Shown here in pieces: positions 49,221-60,958 of a DNA stretch of 64,000 nt (the first letter of the stretch is position 1; each line of letters starts with the position of its first letter). Where the stretch lies: contig CM049322.1 in NCBI GenBank assembly GCA_026874595.1, positions 6,807,900-6,871,899 on the forward strand. The letters are read 5' to 3'. The position numbers were made by a program, and so were the translations under genes. This DNA comes from Sipunculus nudus. Lineage: Eukaryota > Annelida > Sipuncula > Golfingiida > Sipunculidae. Below the pieces are notes generated by a model. The model saw only the letters and a program-made list of their open reading frames with translations. It was not told the origin of the DNA and ran no database searches.

Positions 49221-50492
49221 ATACTTTGAAATTGCAAATATGGTCTGTTTCCGGTACCCCTTTTATCCCTTAAATGTTTTTATTTTTTGCGTATATCGCC
49301 AAGACTAATAGAGGTTGGCTAGTTTTACTAAATTTACCTCATTTTTCAGCTGGATCATTTAAGGTATTTGTCCTTTTATCCGCACCATTCCCCTAAAATA
49401 ACATAATTCACGGATTTTCTTATGAGCCGAGCTTTCAGTGAAGCTACATATTCATTCTGAATTCGGGCTACATTATTCTGACATAGACCCAGGAGCAAGG
49501 ATAATAACATATCTGTTGCACATCCGGACGAAAAAAAGTTACGGGACAGGACCCTCGCATAGACGGGGGCTTAGCTGGGCTTTAGACCAAAGACGACCAA
49601 AGACGTTTATAATGCACCTGTATGACGACTTATGCGTTCAGTCATAGCTCAAAATGTTTAACTCAAAATAACACTTCCCGACGATCACTGTCAAGGGTCA
49701 TGACCTCTAGCCTGGGCCGGGAGCCAATCCCCGATCCTGTAACAAATGCATCACGGAAATGAGTCCCAACTACCAATCACAAGTTGGATATGATAGCATA
49801 CATTAGTTTAACACGTTTGCTTACAATCGCGTAGGATTTTTAACTAAATTGAATGAGATGTCAGAAATTAATTTATTCTATAACAGAGTCTTTTAATACC
49901 AGGGAAAGAGTGAGTAATAAAATAATTTCACAGAAATACGCTGAGACGCCTACGAGTAAGTCCAGTCGATGTCGATCAATGTAAGGATAGTATTTTCTCA
50001 CAAGTAATGGCGATAATTCACTTAATAAAAAAGCCTCATTTTAGGATAAAAATAAACACAACAACCGGATGCAATCAATTTTTATCCACTTATAACATAT
50101 ATGTAAGGTCAAATATTAGATAAGAAATGCCGGCTTTTATGGTTGTTTAGTCCAATACTTAGACTAAACCGAAACTCCTCGGCCCTAAAGTAGTGTAGTT
50201 AGTGTGCATATTATCTGTGAGCTTTCCCGTTATGTTAAGGATTAAAGCTCAGCGTCATAAATGAGTTCGTAAAGCCCTTGCCTGTGTACATGTGGCACTA
50301 CACGTGTACCTATTTAATGGTGGTGCAATGTCTCGATGCCATGCGGTTTAAATAAACTGAGTTGCAGTCATTCAATTTTGACCTGTCCCAATATATCTAA
50401 CCATAGTATTAGCCGCTATCAAAAAAATCGTATTGAAATATAATGAAACAAAACGGTATTTCAATAACTTAAACAACAATATCCTGTAAGAC

Positions 50493-50546
<54 letters not shown>

Positions 50547-52425
50547 TAATAATAATAAATTATGAACATATATTGATAACTAAGTGTTAATGCTAGCCTA
50601 ACTGCGTATATGTACAGCTTTGGATGTCCTTCGCAATTATAATTGTTGTATGTGTATATACAGTACAGTATATGTTTTCCTTTTTTTGGTTAATATTTAC
50701 AATTCTGGTGTAGTGGGCAAATGTATTTCCACCAAAAACTTGCTGCATCTTGAAATTGTTCACTGCAATAAACCATTGGGCAAACATCAAATCTGTCCTT
50801 AACATCATTCCAGCACTATTTCTGTCAGTTCAAATGGACCATGCATCATCTCTATCGTTCATTGTTTTGTCCATGTAACATGGTTACAATAGAAAAACAT
50901 TTTCACAAATTGCTAGTTCAGGGATTGAAGATGTTCTAATGATACAAACCCATCCATGTAGTAGAGCAGAAGCTGTAAATATCGTTTTTTCCATTCGTTG
51001 AAGAGATAAATATTTGTCTGCAATAGACGATTCAATGTCAGGACCACAATGCAACATTTTATTTTGAATTGATTTACATGATATGTGATTGAAAGAAAAG
51101 TTTCAAACTTCTTGTCTTGTGCCATCCGATGAAATAATATCACATGCCAGATTTCAAACATATATACATCTGTTACTTAGTATCCCTCAATCATTTCTCA
51201 GTGAAACCATCTTTTCCCAAACCCTCTTCGCTTAATTCCTTTTTTTTTTGTCCTCTGTTGCATATCCTCGTCAGTGTTATGTTATTTTTTCTGGACTTGT
51301 TAGACTTGTGAACCCTATAAACGGACTTCTTATGAGACTTCTATTAAAGGAGCACAACCGCATTTTCACTTACTTGCTATAAGCTACGGTTGTTTGACAA
51401 AAGGTTAAGAACCAGCAGACCGACTGAGGCAGCATTCCTAGATTGTCTGAAAGTAGTTATGGGATACAGTCAAAACAAGTCTTGTGAGGAAAAGCTAACT
51501 CATTAACTGGAAGAAAAGGGAGATAGAAGATACAGCAAAACGAGCTTACCCTTAGATGCCACTAAGACTTAACTTGTAGTAATTGTGGCAGGAATATAGG
51601 AATATCCATGACAGTGTGGCACTACACAGCTTTATTTGTCGCTTAATTTATTAGGGTTCAATGCATCAATGGATCTTCACCTGAAACCCTGTAATTTAAT
51701 TAATTTTTGGGCATTGTATGGTCTAGGCGGGCATCTTGTCAACCATATATTTGAAAAAAATTTACATTTCTATCAAGCATTTTTCTAAAACAATGGGTAT
51801 ACAATTAAATATTAACAAGTTACCTATATCCATATTGGCTTTTCTTATGACTGTTTAACTCAGACGTGCAATTTGGTGCTGGTATCACCAACTGAACTAT
51901 TCCGGTCATATGTGCACTTGTTTTGCTATTCTGAGCTAAGATCCCCAAGCAGTTATTACTTTTTTCCAATAGGGCGCTTTCTCGACCTCAGAACTATAGG
52001 GTACAGGTCATGAGTTGTAAGATCCCTTTGGAATCAAGAAAAAATACACGATAAGCAAACCCGAAAAACCGGGAGGGCAAAGTGTACAGAAGGGTGACAC
52101 TGATACAGTTGATGATAGACTATCAACCAAGTCTTTTTCAATTAAGAGTTATACAATACACATCTCAAACACTGTTTATACAGTCAAGTAAACAAACAAT
52201 GTGTAAATATATACAAAATGTATACATTTTATTTATTTTCTTTTTCAACTTAAATTCCATATTACATGGATTCCATATTTCTCATAGTATATATACATAA
52301 ATTATATATCATTGCATCATTCTAATATTTTCCTTACTTTTCTAAAAGTACAAGGTTACTGTTTAATATGTTTTGTTCCTGATCTTGTCCAAAAAAAAAG
52401 TAATCTTATATTACTGTTTGTGCCT
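49221..52425. other. No gene seen
   Basis: No exon or RNA gene recognised. Contains an (AAT)n microsatellite at 50494-50558. Confidence 0.5.
50494..50558. repeat. (AAT)n microsatellite
   Basis: About twenty AAT units with one AAAT interruption near the right end. Confidence 0.95.
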
Positions 52426-52428
52426 TTA

Positions 52429-53374
52429 CAGTAGAGCCCTGTTTTTCCAAAACCCGAATTTCCGAACATTCTTTTTTTCTTAAATTTAAAATCCGGAACC
52501 AAAAACTTATACGGATTTACGAGATATTTTTCAAGCATTTTATACTTCAAATGATTTTTGTAATTGCGAGTCAAAACGGCCTGCTTGTGTTTAAGCCCAA
52601 TGTGACCTTAATTAATAAATAAAGTCGGGGCCGATGTTGTCGGCGGGCAAAGGTGTGAAAACCAAAGCTAGTCCCGCAACGCTAAGCCACCTAGAAAGCA
52701 TGTTAGCAGTTTATCCAAGAGCACTTGTGTTTTATAAACCATAACTCGTCTGTACTCGAACAGGCAGAGTTGTTCGACTTGGGCTAGGATGCCAAGCCAA
52801 AGCACTGAGCAGTTATTCGCTTATACAATGCTGATGTATCATTCACACATCGCTTGTGATCGAGCAGGTTAAGATGCAAAGCCAAAGCCAGCGGGCCAGG
52901 CCATGGAAATGAGCAGTTTATTCCCAAGAGCTATTGTGTCACCTACCTAAACTCGTTTTTATTCAGCCTATTCATCATTTCACTTTACTGTCAAAAAAGA
53001 ACATAACGCAAACACGATCGTCTTTCTGTCACATGCCAGAGATGTGGAATCAAAGAAGAGAAAGCGGACGGCGTTGTGCTTTGATGACAAACTGACAATT
53101 CTTGAACTCTCCTGTGAATTTGTTGAAAAAAGGCACGCACGTATCCTTAAACCGATTAGACTCAGCTTTACTAATAGAGCTCTGCAATAAATCCAACGTT
53201 TTATATGTCAATTACTTAGGCCGAAAAAAAACAGTTCCCTCAGTAAAATGGCGTTAAAGTAATGATTAACCGTCGTACGAACTTGCCGCTTGAACTCTGA
53301 CCGTCTTTCGGAAGTTCGGTTTACATAAACAAAAGTTTGTGCCCCGTAGCTATCGGAAATTCGGCGGTCTGCTG
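52429..53374 (+). mobile_element. Tigger-like non-autonomous DNA transposon
   Basis: Ends CAGTAGAGCC (left) and its approximate inverse GGTCTGCTG (right) are both flanked by TA, the Tc1/pogo target. Second inverted blocks (CCGAATTTCCGA left; TCGGAAATTCGG right) lie just inside. At about 53046-53190 a frame reads ESKKRKRTALCFDDKLTILEL, matching the N-terminal helix-turn-helix start of CENP-B/Tigger transposases (KRKR-LT-EDKL-I+), before a stop. The DDE domain is missing. Length 946 bases. Confidence 0.7.
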
Positions 53375-53376
53375 TA

Positions 53377-54375
53377 TATGCTCATCTTTCAATATCCTTG
53401 CACAATCTGACTGCAAATCACTTGTATTTGATTATATTCTTTTCTACCATAGTATCACACATTTTAATTGTTGGTAGATGTAAGAGTTCTTAAAAGTTAA
53501 TAAAAAAATAAAACCAATAGTCTGTGCAAGCTTAAAACAAGCAAGTTCATTCCATTTGATTAAACGAATATACAATCTAAAAATACAATTGACCGACTAC
53601 CAAAACAATGTGGTTGGCAAATATTTATGAAGATTAAAAAAACAAATCTTGAATACATATTCACTAAGACTTTATGAATAGCTACAAAGTACCTCTCTCA
53701 CTTAACATTTCCAACATGTACTTCCTGTCTTTATTGCAGACACATGATGATGCATTTGAAATTAAAAAAAAAAAAAACAAAGATTAATTTGTGTTTTAAC
53801 AAGGATTATCTCAAAGAGAACATAAGAAAGGTCTAGTAAACAGGAACTTATGTGAGATGTTAAAAATACAATCATTTTGATGGCAGTGCTGTAGAGAAAG
53901 ACTTTAATACATTGACGGGAAAATATGACACATTCTTAAAACCCAAGCTGTTTGTCAGATACGTTTATTTGCATCGCATCCTCTTCGGAGATGCAAGCAA
54001 CAAAAAATATTATGATAAATTGCAAAAGCTAAAAAAGCAAAAAAAATTTCCGGCGTTCCTTAATGAGTATGACGTATAATATCCACAAAATACCTACACA
54101 GAGAATACCACCAAAATTAAAAATAATGTCGGCTACTAGAAAATAGGTAATATATGAATTTAATGTGGTTAATATATGAATAAATTGAATTGATTAAACA
54201 ATTGGTAACTCGCTATCCCTAAAAAGAAAAAAAAAAACCCTTTGCCTTGCTATTAACTACAACCGCCATGGAACCAGAGCCCACTTTACGATAAATGTAC
54301 CTTCAAAGATCAATTGCATTTATCAACAGCATTGAAAATATTTAGGCTCAATAGCAAGCAAAATGATTTAAAGAC
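53377..54375. other. No gene seen
   Basis: AT-rich stretch without recognisable coding or repeat structure apart from poly-A runs. Confidence 0.5.
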
Positions 54376-54379
54376 TGAT

Positions 54380-54497
<118 letters not shown>

Positions 54498-54804
54498 CTT
54501 CGAGGATGCAGTCTTTCTAAACTCTGTTTGGGCATTAGGCGGTTCGTTCATTGCCAGTACTTAAAGCTTTCCGTTTACACAGATATCTGTCAAATATAAC
54601 CATAGAAATATATTTGAATCACTTAGTAATTTAAGCTACTTCTTATTCCTTTTATGCAAATATATTATAAAATGAATACTTACCGCCTGAACAAAATTCA
54701 TCTTATACCTTTTACACGTCCGTATAAATTTAAGTAATCTATAAAGGTAATGTTTCCACAAGAAATTAGGTAAACCTAAATGATCATTCATGATCATTTA
54801 TATC

Positions 54805-56023
54805 TCATATTTCATACTTCCAAACTATATCCGGCGGCCAGTTTCGCCATACTTTGATATCAAGAGTTACTTTCTGTGATAGTTTCTGGTAGGGACGATA
54901 GTTTTTACTAAGCAACAAGCTTATCATGTCTTCAATAAGCTTTACTTCTTTCGGGAGGTCAATACCTTCCGCCAATTTTAGTTTTGCTGCTGTCAGTAAG
55001 TTCCACTCCATAAAAATTACAGGTATGAAAATATTGTCTAGTAAAGTAGATACCTTTCGAAAAGCTACATGCTCGTAACCTTCTATGTCGATCTTCATGA
55101 TGGCTCTTTTCATTTGAATTTTGCCCACGAGGTCATCAAGGAGTATAGCTTTCACCTTAATATTTGAGGAAATGTGCTCTTTACAATTTCCGAGACAAGC
55201 ATCTCCTTCCATGTGAACCCTTGTATCACCTTGATTGTAGGGATGCTTTAGGACCAGACTAACTCCTCTTCGGTCTGACACGGCGTTCTCAAACAGTGTC
55301 ACGAGGGTCTCAAACTTGTTCAGTTGGATAGACTTCTTCAGCCTCACTATGTTGTCTTCGAGAGGTTCGATGGCGACAACTTCTCTTCCGAGTGCTGCAG
55401 CATAGAGAGAATAATATCCAATGTTTGCCCCGACGTCAATCAGGCCTAACGTTTTATCCCGTTTCAAGAGTGCGCTCATTTCTTTCCATATGTCTGTTTC
55501 CCATGATCCTTTCGTAGCAAGAAATTTTGACACATAAATATCTTTTTTCAAATCATGAATGCAGATCATGAATTGTGGATCGGTTTTCGTTTGTAGGCAC
55601 GTAATATTCAGTCCAGCATCCACTGTTACTATATCATTCCCTGTTTCTCTATGTTCAGAACCAGATGCATAAAGGTATAGCAATACCACAAGTACTATCA
55701 CCGTTATCACAATATAACGACCTGTAAAGAATTCAAGAGATCTTTATATTAATCATAGTCGTTATTCTCTGCTACACGCACAATATAAAAGCAATTGACA
55801 CTTTTAAATGTAAACTCCTGATGAGTCGGGGTGCGGTAACGTTGCACCAAATTTTAGATCATAGAGTAATTAATGCATCAATTAAACATTTCCTTATTAT
55901 AACATTGTGGTTGTAAGCGAATGCCAATGAGTTCCAATCATTAGGTGTAACATTTTATAAAATCGTTCATTATTAAATTTTAGGTGTCATTCAAACATTT
56001 TTAATTCGCCAGTTTAAAATAAA

Positions 56024-56082
<59 letters not shown>

Positions 56083-56668
56083 TTCCTCCATATTTATTAT
56101 GTCTTTTTTTTAAATACAAACATGACAAGGAAAGTATGTAATAACGAGAAACAGTCTCAAGTACAACAACAACTCTTCTCAATTTTTTTGTATTATTTAA
56201 CTAATTCCTGAATTTTAAAATTTTAAAATTTTACCCTTTCTTTTAAAACGTATTCTTATATTTTTTCCTGCAGTCTACATTATTTACCGCTTGGGTCTTT
56301 TATTTGCCAAATAATTTACATAACAAAAATAAAATTTAATACGTGAGTATAATATCGCTGACACATAAGAAAATTGTTTAATTGTGTTTTACTCGATTTA
56401 AAGCAACCATTACCACTTAAGGATGTTAGGGAAATATTTCTCTTTTCGATCTTAGTGCTAGATGGTTTGGAATGTACGCGGAATTGGGTCTTAAATTCTT
56501 TCACAATGTACCATTATTTGTTTATTTAAATCTTTCCATCCGTCAGCCTAATTATTAGTACGGGTTGTGAGATTCTATACAAACAAATCCAACAATATTA
56601 TCGTGGCATTCACACTTAGCATTTCGATATTAATAAAATAAGTATAATTTACCTTTGTTGTACTTCAT
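54805..56668 (-). CDS. FkbM-family methyltransferase, type II membrane protein
   Basis: Two coding exons: 56668-56653 (MKYNK plus one base) and 55721-54805, joined across a 931-base intron (AAAG|GTAAAT ... TTTACAG|GTCG, phase 1). The product is 310 residues. Residues 9-24 form a signal anchor (IVITVIVLVVLLYLYA) preceded by lysines and an arginine, predicting a lumenal catalytic domain in the secretory pathway. SAM-binding motif I is GLIDVGANIGYYS (about 98-110), with the acidic AIEP at 122-125. MKIDIEGYEH (214-223) is the FkbM/Methyltransf_21 signature. Members O-methylate sugars or small molecules; the substrate here is unknown. The frame also stays open upstream to an acceptor at 56709, so a longer cytosolic tail encoded by another exon is possible. 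No frame breaks. Confidence 0.9.
56026..56077. repeat. (AT)n microsatellite, intronic
   Basis: Pure AT run in the single confirmed intron of the FkbM methyltransferase gene. Confidence 0.95.
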
Positions 56669-56719
56669 CTTTGTACATCTGATCGAAGTATCTGCCTCAT
56701 GTGTCTCGCTGAAAAGATA

Positions 56720-57785
56720 TGTAGCTTACATTATTGAAATTACTTACATGATGCGTTTCATGTCTACACAATGTTCTACATAAAAAAAATAAACATATTC
56801 ATAGGCTGTACATTTTAAGTGTCCCGAGTGGTAAATCCTACGATCTGCCAAATTCTTACATTTTTTCCTCCTAATCAAGGTTAATACTTACTAGTATCAG
56901 ATTCAGATCCTTCCCTATGGAAGCAGGACTGTGCAGTATGTTTCTTCCCACCAGGAAATGTGTAAAATCAGAATCAAGATGTGTTAGATCACGCTAGTTA
57001 AACATTAACTCTGATGACGTTGCTTAAGCGCCTTGCCTACGCCAATATTAGAACCCGGAGCAAACAAACGGTATTATGCATAGGCTTATAGGCGTACGTG
57101 GTTCAACTACATGTCTTAGTTCTACGCACAAAGGCCATGGAACATTAGATCTGTGATTACTGTAGACAGGAGGACTAATCGAACAGTTGTTTAATGCAGA
57201 TAAAAAGCACCAAATGATGTATATCCTGTATACCATGTATATTTTTAATACATCTTCATCATCGAGCAAATCCCATTTATAAATATCAAACATTTATTTT
57301 TGTACACACACAAATTTTACCATGTGTTCGTAATAATAAAATCATCATAGGGCTCAAATGTTATCACATGCAGTCAAACCATTTTAGGTGAGAATGCACA
57401 AACACTTTACTTTATCCGTAGGCCCATCACTAAACCTCCAACTTTGATAATTGATATATTTCCCACAAGATGGGAGGATAAAATGTTGCTGTGCATGACT
57501 CACAGGGTTCCAGCATATGGGTTGATAATGCCAGATACAGGTTAAGCCAACACCTAAAGTGAGATAATTATACAAACACATTACTAATTTGAGACGAAGG
57601 TATACTTCCGAATCTTTTGAAGAGTCATTTATCTACTCCTTGTGTTTTATGCCTACATTTAAACCTCTCTCACGTCATTTTTTTTGTTAATACAGGCAGA
57701 AGAAATGCCCTATGATTTATAATTTGTTTAACTAAAAGGAGAATACAAAACGTTGAGGTATAAACCCATAGAAGTTTTTTTACAT
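56720..57785. other. No gene seen
   Basis: No promoter or upstream exon of the methyltransferase was identified with confidence. No other features. Confidence 0.45.
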
Positions 57786-57790
57786 AATAC

Positions 57791-57808
57791 CCGAGAGATG
57801 GCGCTGGC
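57791..57808 (+). promoter_or_regulatory. CTCF-like motif 5
   Basis: CCGAGAGATGGCGCTGGC followed by TGGTTGACATTATAA, sharing core and tail with the motifs at 6755 and 8144. Confidence 0.35.
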
Positions 57809-58392
57809 TGGTTGACATTATAATTTTTTTATATTCATAATTATTTAACATGCATAATTATTTCAAATTTTGATAAAAAATGTTAATTTTACAAAGAATT
57901 GAAGATTAACATCATAGCAGATGTAATATTTCTTTGTTTTATAATTGAAAATACCGAGCACTCGTTTCCTTTTTTAAAAAGCAAAAACAAAATTGCGATA
58001 TTTGAGATACCTGTGAATACAAACCTCGAACCGAGACGTGGTAAGAATAAGCATACGGCTCTCTTCGTTCACAAGGGCGCCACAAGAAAGTGTCCTCAAT
58101 CGGCTATGGTCCTTATCTTAAGTAATCTAATTATGTCGACGTGGTATAATTTTTTTATTTCTTACTCAATCTGTCTCTGCTTTTTATAATCATTCTGCTC
58201 GTGCGGACTTCCTTTGGCATATATTACATTTGTAACAGCGGCAAGAAAAACACAAACATGATTCCTGGTTCAGGAGGGTCCCCATATAAAATATCTTAAG
58301 AATTAATGAGGATTCTTTGATGACGCTGTTAAATGTCTAAATATCAAAGGGCTATACTAATAATGTACATTGACATAAATGAAATGTTTATG

Positions 58393-58596
58393 CTAACGAC
58401 ATGAAATGGAACAGATACATAAAAATGAACCATGAACATCCTCACACCGGATCATACCCTCTTCACAGAAATCATCAACTTTCACTTGAAGAGTGGAACA
58501 AGTGGCCCATGTTCGATGCCGCTCAGTTGAATTGAAGGAACATTTAACAATTAGGAAAATGACCCCCGGAGTACTCAAAATCATGCATTTTGTCAA
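58393..58596 (-). CDS. Possible EGF-like remnant
   Basis: A minus-strand frame reads VDDFCEEGMIRCEDVHGSFL followed by CIC. This is the C-N-GSF-C-C pattern of the second half of a calcium-binding EGF domain, then stops soon after SCR. No splice sites or further EGF repeats were found around it. Likely an isolated exon or coincidence. Confidence 0.2.
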   Translation of the reverse strand: MTKCMILSTPGVIFLIVKCSFNSTERHRTWATCSTLQVKVDDFCEEGMIRCEDVHGSFLCICSISCR

Positions 58597-58689
58597 TAAA
58601 CCTTAGATATAGGTTACAGTGGCCTTATTCAACATCAAACTGGTACCACTAGCTCCCATATGACTGATTGGGATAAAATCATGCTTTCT

Positions 58690-58960
58690 CAAAGGTTACA
58701 GTTTATCTGCAGAACAAAGATTTCAGTGATATAATGTTTCAAAGAATATATTTTACAGAAACCTCCCTGGATGTTGAATAAGTTAAAAATTTCTAGGTCC
58801 AACTGTATAATCATGTTCTTTCCATATCTTGCAGAATATAGGCCAAAGACATTTGTCAAAGCCGTCATGGATGTACAGTAAGAAGTTTCTAGGCCCTACG
58901 GTAACGGTTTGTGCCCTATTTACTTCCTCAGCGCATTATTCAAAGGTCTCCAAAGTAGAG
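58690..58960 (+). repeat. Fragment of the ~155-bp repeat family of 17.4-18.2 kb
   Basis: Shares the AAACCTCCCTGGATGTTGAA / AATTTCTAGG block, GCAGAATATAGGCCA and TTCTAGGCCCTACGG words with the units at 17400-18180, in the same orientation. About two diverged units. Confidence 0.6.
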
Positions 58961-59849
58961 AGAAAATGCTTACAAATTTGACGGATACCAGGGGTGCCAC
59001 CGGTCTGCAAAAACTGATAAAACCTCAATGATCAATATGCATGCAAAGAATGTTATAGTATTGACTGAGAGAGGAAGGATTCACTCATAGACACACCGAA
59101 TTTGTCGGTAGTTTTCCTGTATGTGCGTTAAAATTCATAGCTACTTAACCTTTTTATGGTCTTGAAGGAATCAAGTATCAAAATAAAGGTCTCGTTCATA
59201 GTTTTAACAGCATTCGTAAATTCAAATAAAATCGAATAGATCAAGACGAACAACGGTTGATACGCCCTCTCTGCTTGGTCCGTGTCACTCGTATTCAGGA
59301 GGCATCTGTTATAGTCTCGGTAACTGAATCATATCAGTGCCATTGGACTAGTTTTCATCCGATCAGGAAAAAAATATTTAGAGTGGCTGACACCTCAACA
59401 GCTAGAAAAGGGTTAATAATTAACGTATTTGTTCGGGTTTGATCTAAAGCTAACCAAGACTCCGCATTGGGCGAGAGGCTATGCCCTAGACCATTCATAT
59501 GTTTAAACACGTGGCAAGGCAGTTACGTTAATACCCTCGGTCACTGGCCTATAAAAGAATAATATACCTCTGGAAACAGTATATCAATGTCCTTAAGTAA
59601 AAGTTTGGTTTAACAGAAACTCCGCAAATAACGTCACATTTTTTCGGCAACGCTTTGAAAAATAATGAAAATAAAACGCATGAAATTCGCAGAATATACA
59701 AACTCAAAGATAAAGTGAACGAAAGTCTTTTCTTTTGTGCCATTGCTACTTTTTCAATCAAGAATTTATTTTAAAGTCGTTTGAAGTGTACCGGTTGTAT
59801 ATCATTGAGGCCGTTGCGTGTTTTTTAGAGGTGTTAATTTTAACTGGAT

Positions 59850-59995
59850 GGCTTACAAAAAGTGACCGTTGTCCTGAAAAGCGGGGTGACCGCCCCAGAG
59901 AGATTCTTAATGAAGTAAAAACGTTTCGTTGTCCTTGAGACTGTCCGGTAGACGAAGTGTCAACCCAATAGTGGTGTCCGCCAGCTGGGGTTTCA
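59850..59995 (-). mobile_element. DNA transposon end (CGGACACC family), second copy
   Basis: Reverse complement reads GTGAAACCCCAGCTGGCGGA, then ACACC, and later GGCGGTCACCCCGCTTTTCA and GGACAACGGTCACTTTTTG, parallel to 48996-49160. Confidence 0.6.
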
Positions 59996-60221
59996 CTCTT
60001 CACTCATGGATATATGGAGACGCTTTTCACACGGTTCTCCTAAATACAAGTGTGCAAATGGTGTTGAGCAAACAGCGCGCCAGGCCTAGCACCAGATCAC
60101 ACCTTGACACACAAATCATCAAATCTATCTTTATCAGATGAAAAAGTAAACGGGGTCATCCGCAAAGAGATTCTTTTCAATCCAGTTGTCACATGTAAAG
60201 AAATCAAACGGCTTAGGCGCG

Positions 60222-60434
60222 ATGAGACAAGAGACTCATTCGGCATTCAAGGTACCAACAACTTCAGAATTTGAATTAGACTTAACCGGGCGACCAGACA
60301 GGAAATTTTGTCATATGAAAATAAGCTGTGTCATAATAACCACTCTATTAATCTTAGTGATTACTTATACCTACCATTTATATTCAACTATCGCCAATAT
60401 TTGGAACTACTACTTCTTTCCATCCTCCTATTAG
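60222..60434 (+). CDS. Hypothetical 70-residue frame with one membrane helix
   Basis: ATG at 60222 opens a short polar segment followed by CVIITTLLILVITYTY, a plausible signal anchor, and an aromatic-rich end (IWNYYFFPSS) before TAG. The layout resembles the first exon of a type II enzyme, but there is no in-frame donor before the stop. No family recognised. Confidence 0.25.
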   Translation: MRQETHSAFKVPTTSEFELDLTGRPDRKFCHMKISCVIITTLLILVITYTYHLYSTIANIWNYYFFPSSY

Positions 60435-60471
60435 GGTGCCGTGTATAAAATATTTGTCTTAAGATAAAATC

Positions 60472-60472
<1 letters not shown>

Positions 60473-60520
<48 letters not shown>
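60473..60520. repeat. (AT)n microsatellite
   Basis: Pure TA/AT run. Confidence 0.95.
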
Positions 60521-60523
<3 letters not shown>

Positions 60524-60765
60524 ACTTTTATATGATTATGCTTATTGGGGGCATAGGGATAATATGTCTACCCGAAGGCCAATGCTTTTAGTCAAAACCA
60601 ATAAAGTGGTTTTCATAAAATTTATACTGAACGGCCAAAGAAGACAACCATCTGAGTACTGAAACGAATCACTTTATCAGTAAACAGCCACCAGTATCTT
60701 AATTATCCATCGTCCGAGTATGTTACCCGCGGCTTCTAAAAAGAGTTGAATGTTTGTTGGCAGAA

Positions 60766-60862
60766 TGACGTCACATGTAATCTGCTCTGGCCGATGCAGG
60801 ACATGACGTGCCGGTGTTACTTGGCAATATCTGGCAAATGCTCCGCGCTACACATGACGTTT
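60766..60862 (+). promoter_or_regulatory. CRE-like cluster
   Basis: A perfect palindromic TGACGTCA at 60766-60773 is followed by two half-sites, TGACGTG (60804-60810) and TGACGTTT (60855-60862), within 100 bases, in a GC-richer patch. This would fit CREB/ATF-type factors, but no transcription start is evident. Confidence 0.35.
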
Positions 60863-60958
60863 GGTTTGGCGTGGACAGTTTATTTGATTTATAACACGCG
60901 TCGCGCTTAATGAAGTACATATTTTTTTTCCTACACAAACCTTGCATCTAATTAACTA

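Noticed and set aside
48928-49273. Overlapping 90- and 109-codon frames on both strands
   Set aside because: Produced by the CGGACACC transposon terminus and the adjacent ATATAT tract.
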